A DNA stretch of 64,000 bases from Actinophytocola xanthii (GTDB lineage: Bacteria; Actinomycetota; Actinomycetes; Mycobacteriales; Pseudonocardiaceae), in contig NZ_MSIE01000002.1 in NCBI RefSeq assembly GCF_001921205.1, forward strand, positions 62,001 through 126,000, read 5' to 3'. The notes beneath the pieces are model-generated. The model searched no databases. It had not been told where the DNA came from and saw only the letters and a program-made list of their open reading frames with translations. Below are positions 16,891 through 25,942 of the stretch, piece after piece; within the stretch, counting starts at the first letter, position 1; every line of letters begins with the position of its first letter. The position numbers and the translations under genes were made by a program.

Positions 16891-17804
16891 GCTTCCCTCC
16901 GCACGACGTACCAGCCAGTCCGGTCGAAACCGTCGATCCGGCCGCCCGCGGCGACCAGCCCTGTCAGCGCGTCCCGCAGCGCCACGCGCCAGCGCCGCGC
17001 CATGCCGGGATCGGTCACCCTGAGCTTCTCGATGTCCCCGGGGACCGCGACGAGCGAGACCGCGCGGTCCAGCGGGCCGGGCACCGGGGCGCCGTCCTCG
17101 CCGACGCGCAGCGCCACCCCTGCCCCGGCCGCGAGCTCGGTCTCGGCGACGGTGCCGACACCGCGCCCGGCGGCGGCCAGCGCCACGGCGGGGTCGCGCA
17201 GCCGCCAGCGCACCAGCAGCCGGTCGGAGTCCTGGTCGCCGTTGATCGCGTCGAGCATCGGGCCGTAGAAGTTCGTGAGGTACTCCGCTGGCCGTGCGGC
17301 CAGCTTCGCCAGGTTGAAGTAGGCGTTGCGCCCCACCAGCGGGTCGAACGTCCAGGCGATCTCCGACACCCCGCGGCTCAGCGCCCAGGCCCGCTGGTGC
17401 AGCTTGAGCGCGAAGCCGACGCTGCGGCCGGTGGCCGACGCCGACACCCCGGCGATGTGGCTGTGCAGGGCGTCCCCCGCCGGCGCGTGGAAGAACCCCA
17501 CGCAGGCACCGACCAGGCGGTCGGCCTCGAAGGCGCCGGTCACGTAGTTGCCCGCCTTGGTGAACGCGCGCAGGAGCTCGATCGTCACCGGCGGGTTCGC
17601 CGAGCGGCCCCAGATCGTGGCGAACAGGTCCACCACCTGGTTGAGCTCGGCGAGATCGGTGAGCTCACGCACCGACACCCGGGCCGCCCTGGCCGCGGCC
17701 GCCGCGGTGTGCGCGGCCTGGTCCAGATCCGCCCCCACGGCACCGGGCGCCACGCTGATATCGGTCACGAGGTTCATGCTCCTCAGCTCGTCGGGTGTGG
17801 TCAT
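16887..17804 (-). CDS. COG3375-type GNAT acyltransferase (likely D-amino acid N-succinyltransferase)
   Basis: A 305-residue GNAT protein. The core has VGACVGFFHAP, HSHIAGVSASATGRSVG (the acyl-CoA pyrophosphate-binding region, here degenerate), LKLHQRAWALSRG and the family hallmark WTFDPLVGRNAYFNL, then NFYGPMLD and SDRLLVRW. Relatives are encoded next to NSAR/OSBS genes and, in Geobacillus, succinylate D-amino acids for racemisation. The ATG overlaps the M20 stop by ATGA and its own stop overlaps the racemase start, so the three are coupled. Substrate is inferred from gene order and family. Confidence 0.82.
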   Translation of the reverse strand: MTTPDELRSMNLVTDISVAPGAVGADLDQAAHTAAAAARAARVSVRELTDLAELNQVVDLFATIWGRSANPPVTIELLRAFTKAGNYVTGAFEADRLVGACVGFFHAPAGDALHSHIAGVSASATGRSVGFALKLHQRAWALSRGVSEIAWTFDPLVGRNAYFNLAKLAARPAEYLTNFYGPMLDAINGDQDSDRLLVRWRLRDPAVALAAAGRGVGTVAETELAAGAGVALRVGEDGAPVPGPLDRAVSLVAVPGDIEKLRVTDPGMARRWRVALRDALTGLVAAGGRIDGFDRTGWYVVRREA

Positions 17805-18925
17805 GGTCGTGCCGCACCAGAGCCGGCGAGCGGGTTCGTCGGACCCACCAGCAGGTCCTCGACCAACGCGCGCAGCAGCGCCGTCCGGCCGGGCAGCTCC
17901 TCGACCAGCACATGCTCGTCGGCGGCGTGCGCCCCGCCGCCGACAGCGCCGAGCCCGTCCAGGGTGGGCGTGCCGACACCGGCGGTGAGGTTCCCGTCCG
18001 ACCCCCCGCCGACCGCGGCCGCCGTCGGCTCCGGCAGCCCGAGGCGTGCCGCGACCCGCCGCGCGAGCTCGAAGAGCTCCGCCGAGGCCGACGCCTCCAG
18101 CGGCGGCCGGTTCGGACCCCCGACGACCTCGACCCGCGCACTGGGCAGCACCGGTCGCAGCGCGTGCATCGCCTGGTCGACGCGCTCCTGCTCGGCCAGG
18201 GTCCTGGCCCGCACGTCGACCGCGAACGACCCCGCGGCCGGGACCGTGTTGGTCGTCGTGCCGGCGCGGGCGGCGGTCGCGGTGACCGTCGTGCCCGACG
18301 GGTCGGCGAGCGTGTCGACGGCCAGGACCTGGTGGGCGAGCTCCAGGGTGGCGTTGACGCCGCGCTCCGGTTCGAGCCCGGCGTGCGCCGCGCGGCCCAG
18401 CACCCGCACCTCGTACAGCGAGATGCCCTTGCGCTCGGTCTTGAGGGCCCCGCCGTCGGCCGACGCCTCCAGCACCAGCGCGGCGGCGGCCGTCCGCGCC
18501 TCCTGCTCGACCAGCGCCCGCGAGCTGCGCGAGCCGACCTCCTCGTCGCCGGTCACGAGCAGGGTCACCCCGTCGAGCCCGGCCGCCGCGTGGAACGCCA
18601 TCACCAGTCCGGCCTTCATGTCGAAGCAGCCCGGTCCGCGCAGTACGCCGTCCTCGACGGTGCAGGGGTGCTCGGCCAGGGAGCCGAGCGGCCAGACGGT
18701 GTCGTGGTGGCCGAGGAGCAGCACCCGCGACGGACCGTCCCCGAGCCGCCAGCGCAGGTGGGTGCGGCCGTCCAGCACGATCCGTTCCGGCGCGACACCG
18801 AGGCGCGCGGTGCCGACCGCGGCGACGACCTCGGCCGAGCGGGCGACGGCGTCGAGGTCCGAGGAGGGCGACTCGCACTCGACCAGAGCCCGGACCTCGT
18901 CCAGCATCTCGCTGAGGCCGGCCAT
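17801..18925 (-). CDS. M20-family metallohydrolase (likely N-succinyl-L-amino acid desuccinylase)
   Basis: A 374-residue M20/ArgE-CPG2-type dizinc hydrolase. Metal ligands and catalytic residues are visible: H73 and D75 in GHHDTVWP, D102 in CFDMKAG, the E128-E129 pair in TGDEEVGS, E153 in VLEAS, and the late His in GGGAHAADEHV. I chose the ATG at 18925 because it overlaps the preceding stop as TGATG; longer in-frame starts run into the upstream gene. In the known D-amino acid pathway an M20 enzyme removes succinate from N-succinyl-L-amino acids. A carboxypeptidase G2 or aminoacylase role is the alternative. Confidence 0.85.
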   Translation of the reverse strand: MAGLSEMLDEVRALVECESPSSDLDAVARSAEVVAAVGTARLGVAPERIVLDGRTHLRWRLGDGPSRVLLLGHHDTVWPLGSLAEHPCTVEDGVLRGPGCFDMKAGLVMAFHAAAGLDGVTLLVTGDEEVGSRSSRALVEQEARTAAAALVLEASADGGALKTERKGISLYEVRVLGRAAHAGLEPERGVNATLELAHQVLAVDTLADPSGTTVTATAARAGTTTNTVPAAGSFAVDVRARTLAEQERVDQAMHALRPVLPSARVEVVGGPNRPPLEASASAELFELARRVAARLGLPEPTAAAVGGGSDGNLTAGVGTPTLDGLGAVGGGAHAADEHVLVEELPGRTALLRALVEDLLVGPTNPLAGSGAARP

Positions 18926-21900
18926 CAGGACACCTTCGGCGTCGCCCGCGCGCCGTAGTGCACGTACCGCTCTCCGGTGGGCAGCTCGTAGAAGGTGACC
19001 GCCATCCACGTCTCCGCCTCCGGCGGCCGGATCGCGAACAGTGCCGGGCCAACCGGGACCAGCGGGTACTCGTGCACCGGGTCCGGTTCCAGCTCGGCGA
19101 GCGGGCCGGTGAGCGTCGTGCGCAGCACCGGCCCCTCCGGCCCGTTCTCGACCTCCGTGCGCACCCCGGCCCGCTCGTAGACCCCGACGAAGGGCGCCAC
19201 GTCCACGGCCACCGGCTCCGCCGGTGGCGCGAACGGCGTCGGCATCGTGAGGCCGGCGAGCGCGGCGAAGATCTCCGGGTAGAGGTCGGCGTAGAGGTCG
19301 CGGGTGTGTCCGCCGTTGGTGAGCAGCGCGACGGCGATCCCCTCCTCGGGAAGGACCCGCAGGAACGCAGCCTGGCCCAGCGTGTTGCCGTCGTGGCCGA
19401 GCAGCCGGCGGCCGTCCCAGCCGAACCGGATCCAGCCCAGGCCCCAGGAGTCGCCGAGCACGTGCTTGTCCGGCAGGTCGGCCTCGTGCGCGGCCATGGC
19501 CGCGGTGCTCTCCGCGCTCAGGACGCGGGTGCCGTCGGCAGCGAGACCACCGGTCAGGTGCATCCTGGCGAAGGCCAGCACGTCGCCGACGGTGGAGGTC
19601 ACCAGCCCGGCCGGGCCGATCGAGCGGGGGAGCCCCCAGACCTGGGCCGGCACGAGCTCGCCCGCACGCTCGTCGTGCCCCATCGCGGTGGCGAACATCA
19701 GCGCCTCCTCGGGCAGGGTCACGCTGTGCGCGAGGCCGAGCGGGGTGAACAGCCGCTCGCGCATCGCCTGGTCCCAGGTCTTCCCGGTGACCTTCTCGAT
19801 CACCCGGCCCAGCAGGGCGTAGCCCGAGTTGCAGTAGCTCCAGGTGGCGCCGAGCGGATGGTTCTGCCCGGCGTCGCCGAGGACCTCGACGTACCGCTCC
19901 AGGCAGTCGTCGCCGCGGCCGGTGTCGGTGAACACGTCACCGTCGATGCCGCTGGTGTGGTTGAGCAGGTGCCGAACCGTGACCGCCTTGGTCACGTCGG
20001 GGTCGGCGAGCCGTAGCTCCGGCAGCACCTCGGCGACCGGGGTGTCCAGGCCGAGCAGCCCGTCGTCGACCAGCGCCATCGCCACCGTCGCCGTCCAGAC
20101 CTTGGTGATCGAGCCGATCTGGAACAGCGCGTCGGTGCTGACCGGCGCGCCCGTGCGCACGTGGAGCGTGCCGTGCGCGACCTCGACCAGCTCGTCGTCG
20201 GCCCCGTCGGCCGCGAGGCGGAGGATGCCGAGCTGGGCGCCGGGCACCCTGTGCCGCTCGGCGAGCCGGGACAGCCGCCGCTGCCAGTGGGCGGCGTCGA
20301 TCCGCGGGCGGCCGCCGCGGGTGACGTACTGCTCCAGCCAGTCGAGCACCCGGCGGTTGAAGTCGAGCCGCTGCGAGGGCAGGCCGGTCAGGATGAACAG
20401 GTGCGAGGCGTCCGGGTACACGACCAGCCGGGTGGGGACGCCGCGCTCGCGCAGCGCGGTGTGCCACTGCTGGGCCTGGCCGACCGGGCACCGCAGGTCG
20501 GTCGCGCCGTGGATGACCAGCGTCGGCGTGCGGACGTCGGCGACCCGGGTGATCGGGGACATGGCGGCGTAGCGCTCCGGATCCTGCCAGGGAGTGGCGC
20601 CCAGCTCGTAGGCGCTGAGGAGGTGGCAGTCGTCGCTGGTGCCACCCATGCTCGCCAGGTCGCTGACCGTCCCGCCCGCGACCGCCGCGGCGAACCGGTC
20701 GTCGTGGCCGGTGAGCCAGCAGGTCATGAACCCGCCGTAGCTGTACCCGGCGACCGCGAGCCGGTCCGGGTCGGCGAACCCCTCGGCGACGAGCTCGTCG
20801 AGCGGCTCGAGGAAGTCGGCGGCGTCCGCGACACCCCACGCGTCGCGGACACCGTCGTAGAACGCCTCGCCGTACCCGTCGCTGCCCCGCGGGTTGACCG
20901 TCAGTACCGCCCAGCCACGCTCGACCAGCTCCTGGTGGTAGAAGTGCATCTCGTCGGCGGCGGCGTTCCACGCGTTGTGCGGACCGCCGTGGATGTCGAG
21001 CAGCAGCGGCCGCGGCCCGCTCCGCGCCGGGTCGTGGCTCAGCCAGGCCTGGACGCGGGTCCCGTCGGAGATCGTGAACCACCGCTCCTCGCGGGGGTGC
21101 GGGCGCAGGCCCTCCAGCGCGGCGCCGTGGTCGGTCAGCACGGTGTGGTCGCCATTGACGAGGTCGACGACCACGATCTCGCCGAAGGACTCGGGGGTCG
21201 CGAGCGCGAGCGCCGCCCGGTCGCCCGCGACCGACAGCCCCGACACGACCCGGCCCTCGCCGTTGAGGACCGGGCGTGCGTCGCCGCCCCCCGCGGCGAC
21301 CGACCACAGATGCGTACAGCCGTGGTCGCGGAGGCAGAACACCACTCGATCGCCGTGCTCCCGCGGCAGCCCACCGGGGTAGCCGGGGGCGCCGGGCATC
21401 ACGTTGCGGTCGGTGGCGCCGGACAGGTCGTCGACGGCACCGGTGGCGGTGCCGTCGACGCCCACCCGGAAAAGGCGCGTGTGGCCGACGGGATCGCCGG
21501 ACCAGCCCGCGACCAGCAGCGCAGAACCGTCGGCGACCCAGCTCACGGTGGCCGCGATGCCCTCCTCGAAGGCGAGGACGCGGGGCCGGGCGCGGGGGTC
21601 GTCGACCGCCAGCAGGTGGACCGGGGTGCGCCAACGCAGGTCGCTGTCGGTACCGGCACGACCGGGGAAGGCGAGCACGGTGCCGTCGGGCGACCAGGAC
21701 GGGTCGCCGGCGCCGTCCGGTCCGTCGGTGAGCTGGCGGAGCTCGCGGGTGGCGAGGTCCAGGACGTGGAGCTGGGTGCGGACGGCGCCGAAGGTCCCGG
21801 CGCCGTCGGCCTGGTAGTCCAGGCCGTCGGAGACCATCGGCCCCGTCGCCCCGCCCGCCGGGTCGACCGGCGCGGCGAAGGCGAGCCGGTGGCTGTCCGG

Positions 21901-22233
21901 GCTCCAACACGGAGTGCCGGCGCCGAGCGGCAGCTCCGTCACGCGCTCCGGCTCGCCGCCGTCGGCGTCGAGCACGGCCACCTGGCCGTCGCGGAGGAAC
22001 GCGAGCCGTCGACCGTCGGGGGACCAGGACGGCACCGTGTCGGCCGGCCCGGAGGTGAGCCGGCGGGGCGCCCCGCCCGCCGTGTCGACCAACCACAGCT
22101 GGTCGACGTTGCGGTCCTGTTCGATGTCCAGGGTGCGGAGCACGTAGACGACCCGGGTGCCGTCCGGGGACAGCGCGGGCTGGGACGGGACCGCGAGCTG
22201 GGGGAGGTCCTCGATGCGCATCCGTCGGGTCAT
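18925..22233 (-). CDS. S9 prolyl-oligopeptidase-like peptidase fused to an S12 beta-lactamase-fold domain
   Basis: A 1102-residue two-enzyme fusion. Residues about 1-390 form a WD40-like beta-propeller (repeated LSPDGTR, WSPDGRR and SWSPDG motifs). Residues about 400-645 are an S9 alpha/beta hydrolase with nucleophile in GYSYGG (Ser about 498) and the catalytic His in DASHLF. Residues about 665-1100 are an S12 serine hydrolase with SITK (Ser about 708), YCNSGY (Tyr-x-Asn) and GHDGN in the KTG place. The S12 part is paralogous to the first gene of this operon (shared FTDTGxGDDCLE). The S9 part would trim oligopeptides; S12 enzymes often act on D-residues. There is no signal peptide, so it is cytoplasmic. 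Confidence 0.9.
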   Translation of the reverse strand: MTRRMRIEDLPQLAVPSQPALSPDGTRVVYVLRTLDIEQDRNVDQLWLVDTAGGAPRRLTSGPADTVPSWSPDGRRLAFLRDGQVAVLDADGGEPERVTELPLGAGTPCWSPDSHRLAFAAPVDPAGGATGPMVSDGLDYQADGAGTFGAVRTQLHVLDLATRELRQLTDGPDGAGDPSWSPDGTVLAFPGRAGTDSDLRWRTPVHLLAVDDPRARPRVLAFEEGIAATVSWVADGSALLVAGWSGDPVGHTRLFRVGVDGTATGAVDDLSGATDRNVMPGAPGYPGGLPREHGDRVVFCLRDHGCTHLWSVAAGGGDARPVLNGEGRVVSGLSVAGDRAALALATPESFGEIVVVDLVNGDHTVLTDHGAALEGLRPHPREERWFTISDGTRVQAWLSHDPARSGPRPLLLDIHGGPHNAWNAAADEMHFYHQELVERGWAVLTVNPRGSDGYGEAFYDGVRDAWGVADAADFLEPLDELVAEGFADPDRLAVAGYSYGGFMTCWLTGHDDRFAAAVAGGTVSDLASMGGTSDDCHLLSAYELGATPWQDPERYAAMSPITRVADVRTPTLVIHGATDLRCPVGQAQQWHTALRERGVPTRLVVYPDASHLFILTGLPSQRLDFNRRVLDWLEQYVTRGGRPRIDAAHWQRRLSRLAERHRVPGAQLGILRLAADGADDELVEVAHGTLHVRTGAPVSTDALFQIGSITKVWTATVAMALVDDGLLGLDTPVAEVLPELRLADPDVTKAVTVRHLLNHTSGIDGDVFTDTGRGDDCLERYVEVLGDAGQNHPLGATWSYCNSGYALLGRVIEKVTGKTWDQAMRERLFTPLGLAHSVTLPEEALMFATAMGHDERAGELVPAQVWGLPRSIGPAGLVTSTVGDVLAFARMHLTGGLAADGTRVLSAESTAAMAAHEADLPDKHVLGDSWGLGWIRFGWDGRRLLGHDGNTLGQAAFLRVLPEEGIAVALLTNGGHTRDLYADLYPEIFAALAGLTMPTPFAPPAEPVAVDVAPFVGVYERAGVRTEVENGPEGPVLRTTLTGPLAELEPDPVHEYPLVPVGPALFAIRPPEAETWMAVTFYELPTGERYVHYGARATPKVS

Positions 22234-22976
22234 GGCCGGCTCCTTCGCGTGGTCCGCCCGGGTACGGCGGCGAGCAGTTCGCGGGTGTAGTCGTGGCTGG
22301 GTTCGGTGAGCACCCGTGCGGTCGGTCCGTGCTCGACGACCCGGCCCTGTCGCATGACCGCGACGTGCGAGGCGACGTAGCGGACCACCGCGAGGTTGTG
22401 GGAGATGAACAGGATCGACAGGCCGAGCTCCCGCTGGAGCTCGCGGACCAGGTTGAGGACCGCGCCCTGGATCGAGACGTCGAGGGCGGAGGTGATCTCG
22501 TCGGCGATGATCACCCGGGGGTTCGCGCCGAGCGCTCGGGCCAGCGCGACCCGCTGCCGCTGGCCGCCGGAGAGCCGGGACGGGAGGGCGGAGGCCGCGG
22601 CCGGGTCGATGTGCACCAGGTCGAGCAGCCGCTCGACCTCGGCCCGGCGCTGCGCACGCGACCTCCCCGGCGGCATCGCCTCGGCCACGCTCTCACCGAT
22701 CGTCATCCTCGGGTCCAGTGAGGAGTACGGGTCCTGGAAAACCATCTGCAGTGGACGGTGCCGGCCCCGGGTGGGGACCGGTGCGCCGCCGAGACTGATC
22801 CGGCCGGCGGTCAGCGGGGCCAGACCGACCGCCGCCTTGGCGAGCGTCGACTTGCCCGATCCCGACTCGCCGACGAGCCCGACCACCTGGCCCTCGGGAA
22901 CCTCCAGGCTGACCCCGTCGACCGCGGTCATCCGTCCATAGCGGACGGTGACGTCCGCGAAGCTCAACCCGGTCAC
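22230..22976 (-). CDS. Oligopeptide/dipeptide ABC transporter ATPase, DppF/OppF type
   Basis: A 248-residue ATPase with Walker A GLVGESGSGKS, signature LSGGQRQR, Walker B VIIADEITSALD and switch His ISHN. FQDPYSSLDPRMTI is typical of peptide/nickel importer ATPases. The start is set at GTG 22976, which overlaps the stop of the DppC-DppD fusion (GTGA). It overlaps the S9-S12 gene by ATGA. It lacks the usual C-terminal oligopeptide extension with Cys residues; the DppD half of the fusion has one. Confidence 0.9.
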   Translation of the reverse strand: MTGLSFADVTVRYGRMTAVDGVSLEVPEGQVVGLVGESGSGKSTLAKAAVGLAPLTAGRISLGGAPVPTRGRHRPLQMVFQDPYSSLDPRMTIGESVAEAMPPGRSRAQRRAEVERLLDLVHIDPAAASALPSRLSGGQRQRVALARALGANPRVIIADEITSALDVSIQGAVLNLVRELQRELGLSILFISHNLAVVRYVASHVAVMRQGRVVEHGPTARVLTEPSHDYTRELLAAVPGRTTRRSRP

Positions 22977-24922
22977 GGTGACTCCACCAGCTCGTCGGTG
23001 TTCCGGCCCGCCTGCCCGGCCGGCAGCGGCTCGCCGGCGTGCCAGCAGGCGACCCGGTGGTCCGGCCGCACCCGCGGATCGGCGACCAGCGGCGGGTCCT
23101 CGTCCCGGCAGCGGGCGGTGGCGAGCGGGCACCGGTCGGCGTAGGCGCAGCCCGGCGGCACGTCGGCCGGCGCGACCGGTCGGCCGGGGATCGTCGCGAG
23201 CGGCTCGGCCAGGTCCGTCGTCATGTCCGGCACGGCGGCCACCAGTGCCCTGGTGTAGGGGTGCAGTGCCGCCGTGGCCAGGTCGGTGGCCGGGAGGTCC
23301 TCGACGACGCGGCCGGCGTACATCACCATCACCCGGTCGCAGACCTCGGTGACCACCGCGACGTCATGGCTGATCAGCACGAGCGCCACCTCGTCGGCGG
23401 CGCGGATCGCGGCGAGCAGGTCGAGCACCTGCTGCTGCACGGTCACGTCCAGGGCCGTCGTCGGCTCGTCCGCGACGATCAGCGCCGGGGTGCCCATGAG
23501 CCCCATGCCGATCATCGCCCGCTGGCGCATCCCACCGGAGAACTGGTGCGGGTACTGCCGGGCCCGCGTCGGCGCGTCGGGGATGCGCACGGCGGACAGC
23601 CGGTCCACCGCGCGACGCAAGCCCGCGCGACGGCTCATGCCCTGGTGGTGGATGGCCACCTCGGCCAGCTGGCCGCCGATCCGGTGCGCCGGGTTGAACG
23701 AGGTCATCGGGTCCTGGAAGACCATGGCCAGCGAGGTGCCGAGCATCCTGCGCCGGACCGCGGTGTCCGGCGCGCGCAGGTCGTGCCCGAGCAGCTCCAG
23801 CCGCGCGGCGTCGACCCGGCCCTCGTCGCCCACCAGGCGGGTGATCGCCAGGGCGGTCAGGGACTTGCCCGAACCGGACTCACCGACGATGCCGACCGCC
23901 TCGCCGCGGCGCACCGAGAACGTCACGCCACGGACCGGTCGCACCGGCCCGCTGGCGCCGGGCAGGGTCACCTCGAGGTCGCGGACGTCGAGCACGAGAT
24001 CGCTCGGTGCCGCTTCGAGCTCCGCCCCGCCGGTCTCGCGGTCCGACCGGTCCACCGGCCGGATCCGGGCCGTGCGGTGGACGGTGTGCGGCCCGGTACC
24101 CACGTCGACCCCGAGCCCCTTGGCGACCGACTCGCCGAACAGGTTGAACGCGAGCCCGGCGAGGAGCACGGCCAGGCCCGGTGCCAGCGCGGCCGCGGCG
24201 TTCACGTAGATGGCGCCGATGCCGTCGTAGAGCAGCCGGCCCCAGTCGTAGGAGGGCGGCTGGACCCCCAGCCCGAGAAAGGACAGAGCGGAGAACGACA
24301 ACAGCGCGCTGCCGGCGCCGATCGTCGCGTTGACGACCAGTGGCTCGGCGATGTTCGGCAGCACGTGCCGGAACAGGATCCGGACCCTGCCCACCCCGGC
24401 GATCCTCGCCGCGGCGACGAAGTCACGGGCGGCGACCCCGGCGACCAGGGTCTGGGTCAGCCGGGCGAAGCCCGGTGCCCCCGCCAGCCCGATGGCCAGC
24501 ACCGCCCCGGTGGCGCCGACGCCGAACACGACGGCGAAGAACAGCGCCAGCAGCACTCCCGGGAAGGCGACGGCGATGTTGACCGCCGCCGAGACCAGCC
24601 GGCCGAACCGGGAGCCGACCAGGAACGGCAGCGACCCGAGCAGCAGGCCGACGACCATCGAGATCACGACGGCGAGCAGGGCGAGCATGATCGAGAGCCG
24701 GGCGGCGACGAGGACCCGGAGCAGGATGTCCCGGCCGAGGTTGTCCGTTCCCGCCCAGTGCTCGGCGGAGGGCTGGGCCAGGATGTCGTCGGTGTCGACC
24801 GCCTCGGCGCCGGTGCCCCACAACACCGGACCGAGGACGGCCAGGGCGAGGACCGCCACCACGAGGACCGTCGCGGTGAGACCCAGGGGGGTGCGTAGGA
24901 CCCGCCTCCAGCGTCCGTGCAC
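22973..24922 (-). CDS. Fused DppC permease and DppD ATPase of a peptide ABC importer
   Basis: A 649-residue fusion starting at GTG. Residues about 1-280 are a DppC-type permease: first helix, HWAGTDNLGRDI, five more helices, and an EAA loop FVAAARIAGVG followed by ILFRHVLPN. Residues about 310-640 are a DppD-type ATPase with GIVGESGSGKS, FSGGMRQR, LIVADEPTTALD and the family C-terminal extension, which has the conserved Cys cluster (CAYADRCPLA). Permease and ATPase are normally separate; the join is in frame with no frameshift sign. It lies 3 bp from DppB. Confidence 0.9.
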   Translation of the reverse strand: MHGRWRRVLRTPLGLTATVLVVAVLALAVLGPVLWGTGAEAVDTDDILAQPSAEHWAGTDNLGRDILLRVLVAARLSIMLALLAVVISMVVGLLLGSLPFLVGSRFGRLVSAAVNIAVAFPGVLLALFFAVVFGVGATGAVLAIGLAGAPGFARLTQTLVAGVAARDFVAAARIAGVGRVRILFRHVLPNIAEPLVVNATIGAGSALLSFSALSFLGLGVQPPSYDWGRLLYDGIGAIYVNAAAALAPGLAVLLAGLAFNLFGESVAKGLGVDVGTGPHTVHRTARIRPVDRSDRETGGAELEAAPSDLVLDVRDLEVTLPGASGPVRPVRGVTFSVRRGEAVGIVGESGSGKSLTALAITRLVGDEGRVDAARLELLGHDLRAPDTAVRRRMLGTSLAMVFQDPMTSFNPAHRIGGQLAEVAIHHQGMSRRAGLRRAVDRLSAVRIPDAPTRARQYPHQFSGGMRQRAMIGMGLMGTPALIVADEPTTALDVTVQQQVLDLLAAIRAADEVALVLISHDVAVVTEVCDRVMVMYAGRVVEDLPATDLATAALHPYTRALVAAVPDMTTDLAEPLATIPGRPVAPADVPPGCAYADRCPLATARCRDEDPPLVADPRVRPDHRVACWHAGEPLPAGQAGRNTDELVESP

Positions 24923-24925
24923 GCC

Positions 24926-25939
24926 TCAGCCCTCCCGAATCAGCGAGCGTGGGTCCAGCCGGGCCAGGGCGAGGTCGACGAGGGTGTTGACGACCAGGAC
25001 GCCGACCCCGTAGACGAGGACGATCGCCTGCACCACCGGGTAGTCCTTGGTGAGGATCGACTGGACGACCGTGCTACCCAGCCCCGGCCAGGCGAAGACG
25101 TTCTCCACCAGCACCGTGCCGGCGACCATCGCGCTCAGCAGGAGCCCGCCGAGGGTGAGCGCCGCGGTGACGGCGTTGGGCAGCGCGTGGCGAAGGTAGA
25201 TGGTCCGGGCGGGCAGGCGTTTCGCCCTGGCCGTGCGGACGAAGTCCGCCTCGAGCACGGTGACCAGCTCGACGCGGACGATCCGGGCGAGGATCGCGGC
25301 GGGCCCGATCGCCAACGAGACCACCGGGAGCAGGTACGCCGCCGCGGTCTCGTTGCCGGCGACCGGGAGCCACCCGAGCCGGACCCCGAACACGTAGACC
25401 AGCATGACGCCGATCAAGAAGTCCGGGATCGTCGCGACGACGATGCTGGTGGTGGTGAACGCGAGCTCGGTGCGCCGGCCGTGGCCCCGCCGGGTCAGCA
25501 CGCCCATCGCCACACCCAGCGGGATCGCCACGACCACCGCCGCCAGGAACGCGAGCACCGCCAGGACCAGCGTGGCGGGCAACCGCTGCGCGACGATCTC
25601 GGCGACCGGCAGCCGCGAGGAGATCGAGGTGCCGAGGTCGCCGGTGACCAGGCCCCTCAGGTAGTCGAGGTACTGGGTGATGATCGGGTCGTTGAGTCCC
25701 AGGGCCTGCCGCCGTGCCTCGACCAGCTCCGCCGGCGCGGTGGGGCCGAGCGCCCCGCGCACCGGGTCCCCGGGGATCAGGTGGATCATCGCGAACGACG
25801 CGGTCACCAGTACCCACAGGGAGACCACCAACCGGCCGAGGCGGCGGGCGCCGAACCGGACCCACGGGCGGGCCAGGAGCCCGACCCGGGCCTGGTCCGC
25901 CGGTGGGGGTGCGGCGGTCGGGCTCACGGTCACGGTCAC
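24926..25939 (-). CDS. Peptide ABC transporter permease, DppB type
   Basis: A 337-residue permease starting at GTG. An N-terminal helix is followed by the DppB signature IPGDPVRGALG, then GDLGTSI, five further membrane helices, and the cytoplasmic loop DFVRTARAKRLPARTIYLRH, which contacts the ATPase. It partners the DppC half of the downstream fusion. Gaps of 3 bp on each side show a single operon. Confidence 0.92.
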   Translation of the reverse strand: MTVTVSPTAAPPPADQARVGLLARPWVRFGARRLGRLVVSLWVLVTASFAMIHLIPGDPVRGALGPTAPAELVEARRQALGLNDPIITQYLDYLRGLVTGDLGTSISSRLPVAEIVAQRLPATLVLAVLAFLAAVVVAIPLGVAMGVLTRRGHGRRTELAFTTTSIVVATIPDFLIGVMLVYVFGVRLGWLPVAGNETAAAYLLPVVSLAIGPAAILARIVRVELVTVLEADFVRTARAKRLPARTIYLRHALPNAVTAALTLGGLLLSAMVAGTVLVENVFAWPGLGSTVVQSILTKDYPVVQAIVLVYGVGVLVVNTLVDLALARLDPRSLIREG

Positions 25940-25942
25940 GTC

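Noticed and set aside
16887-19052. 721-residue reading of the GNAT gene starting inside the M20 region
   Set aside because: The first 400 residues are Arg/Gly-rich shadow sequence. The ATG at 17804, overlapping the M20 stop as ATGA, begins the recognisable GNAT protein.
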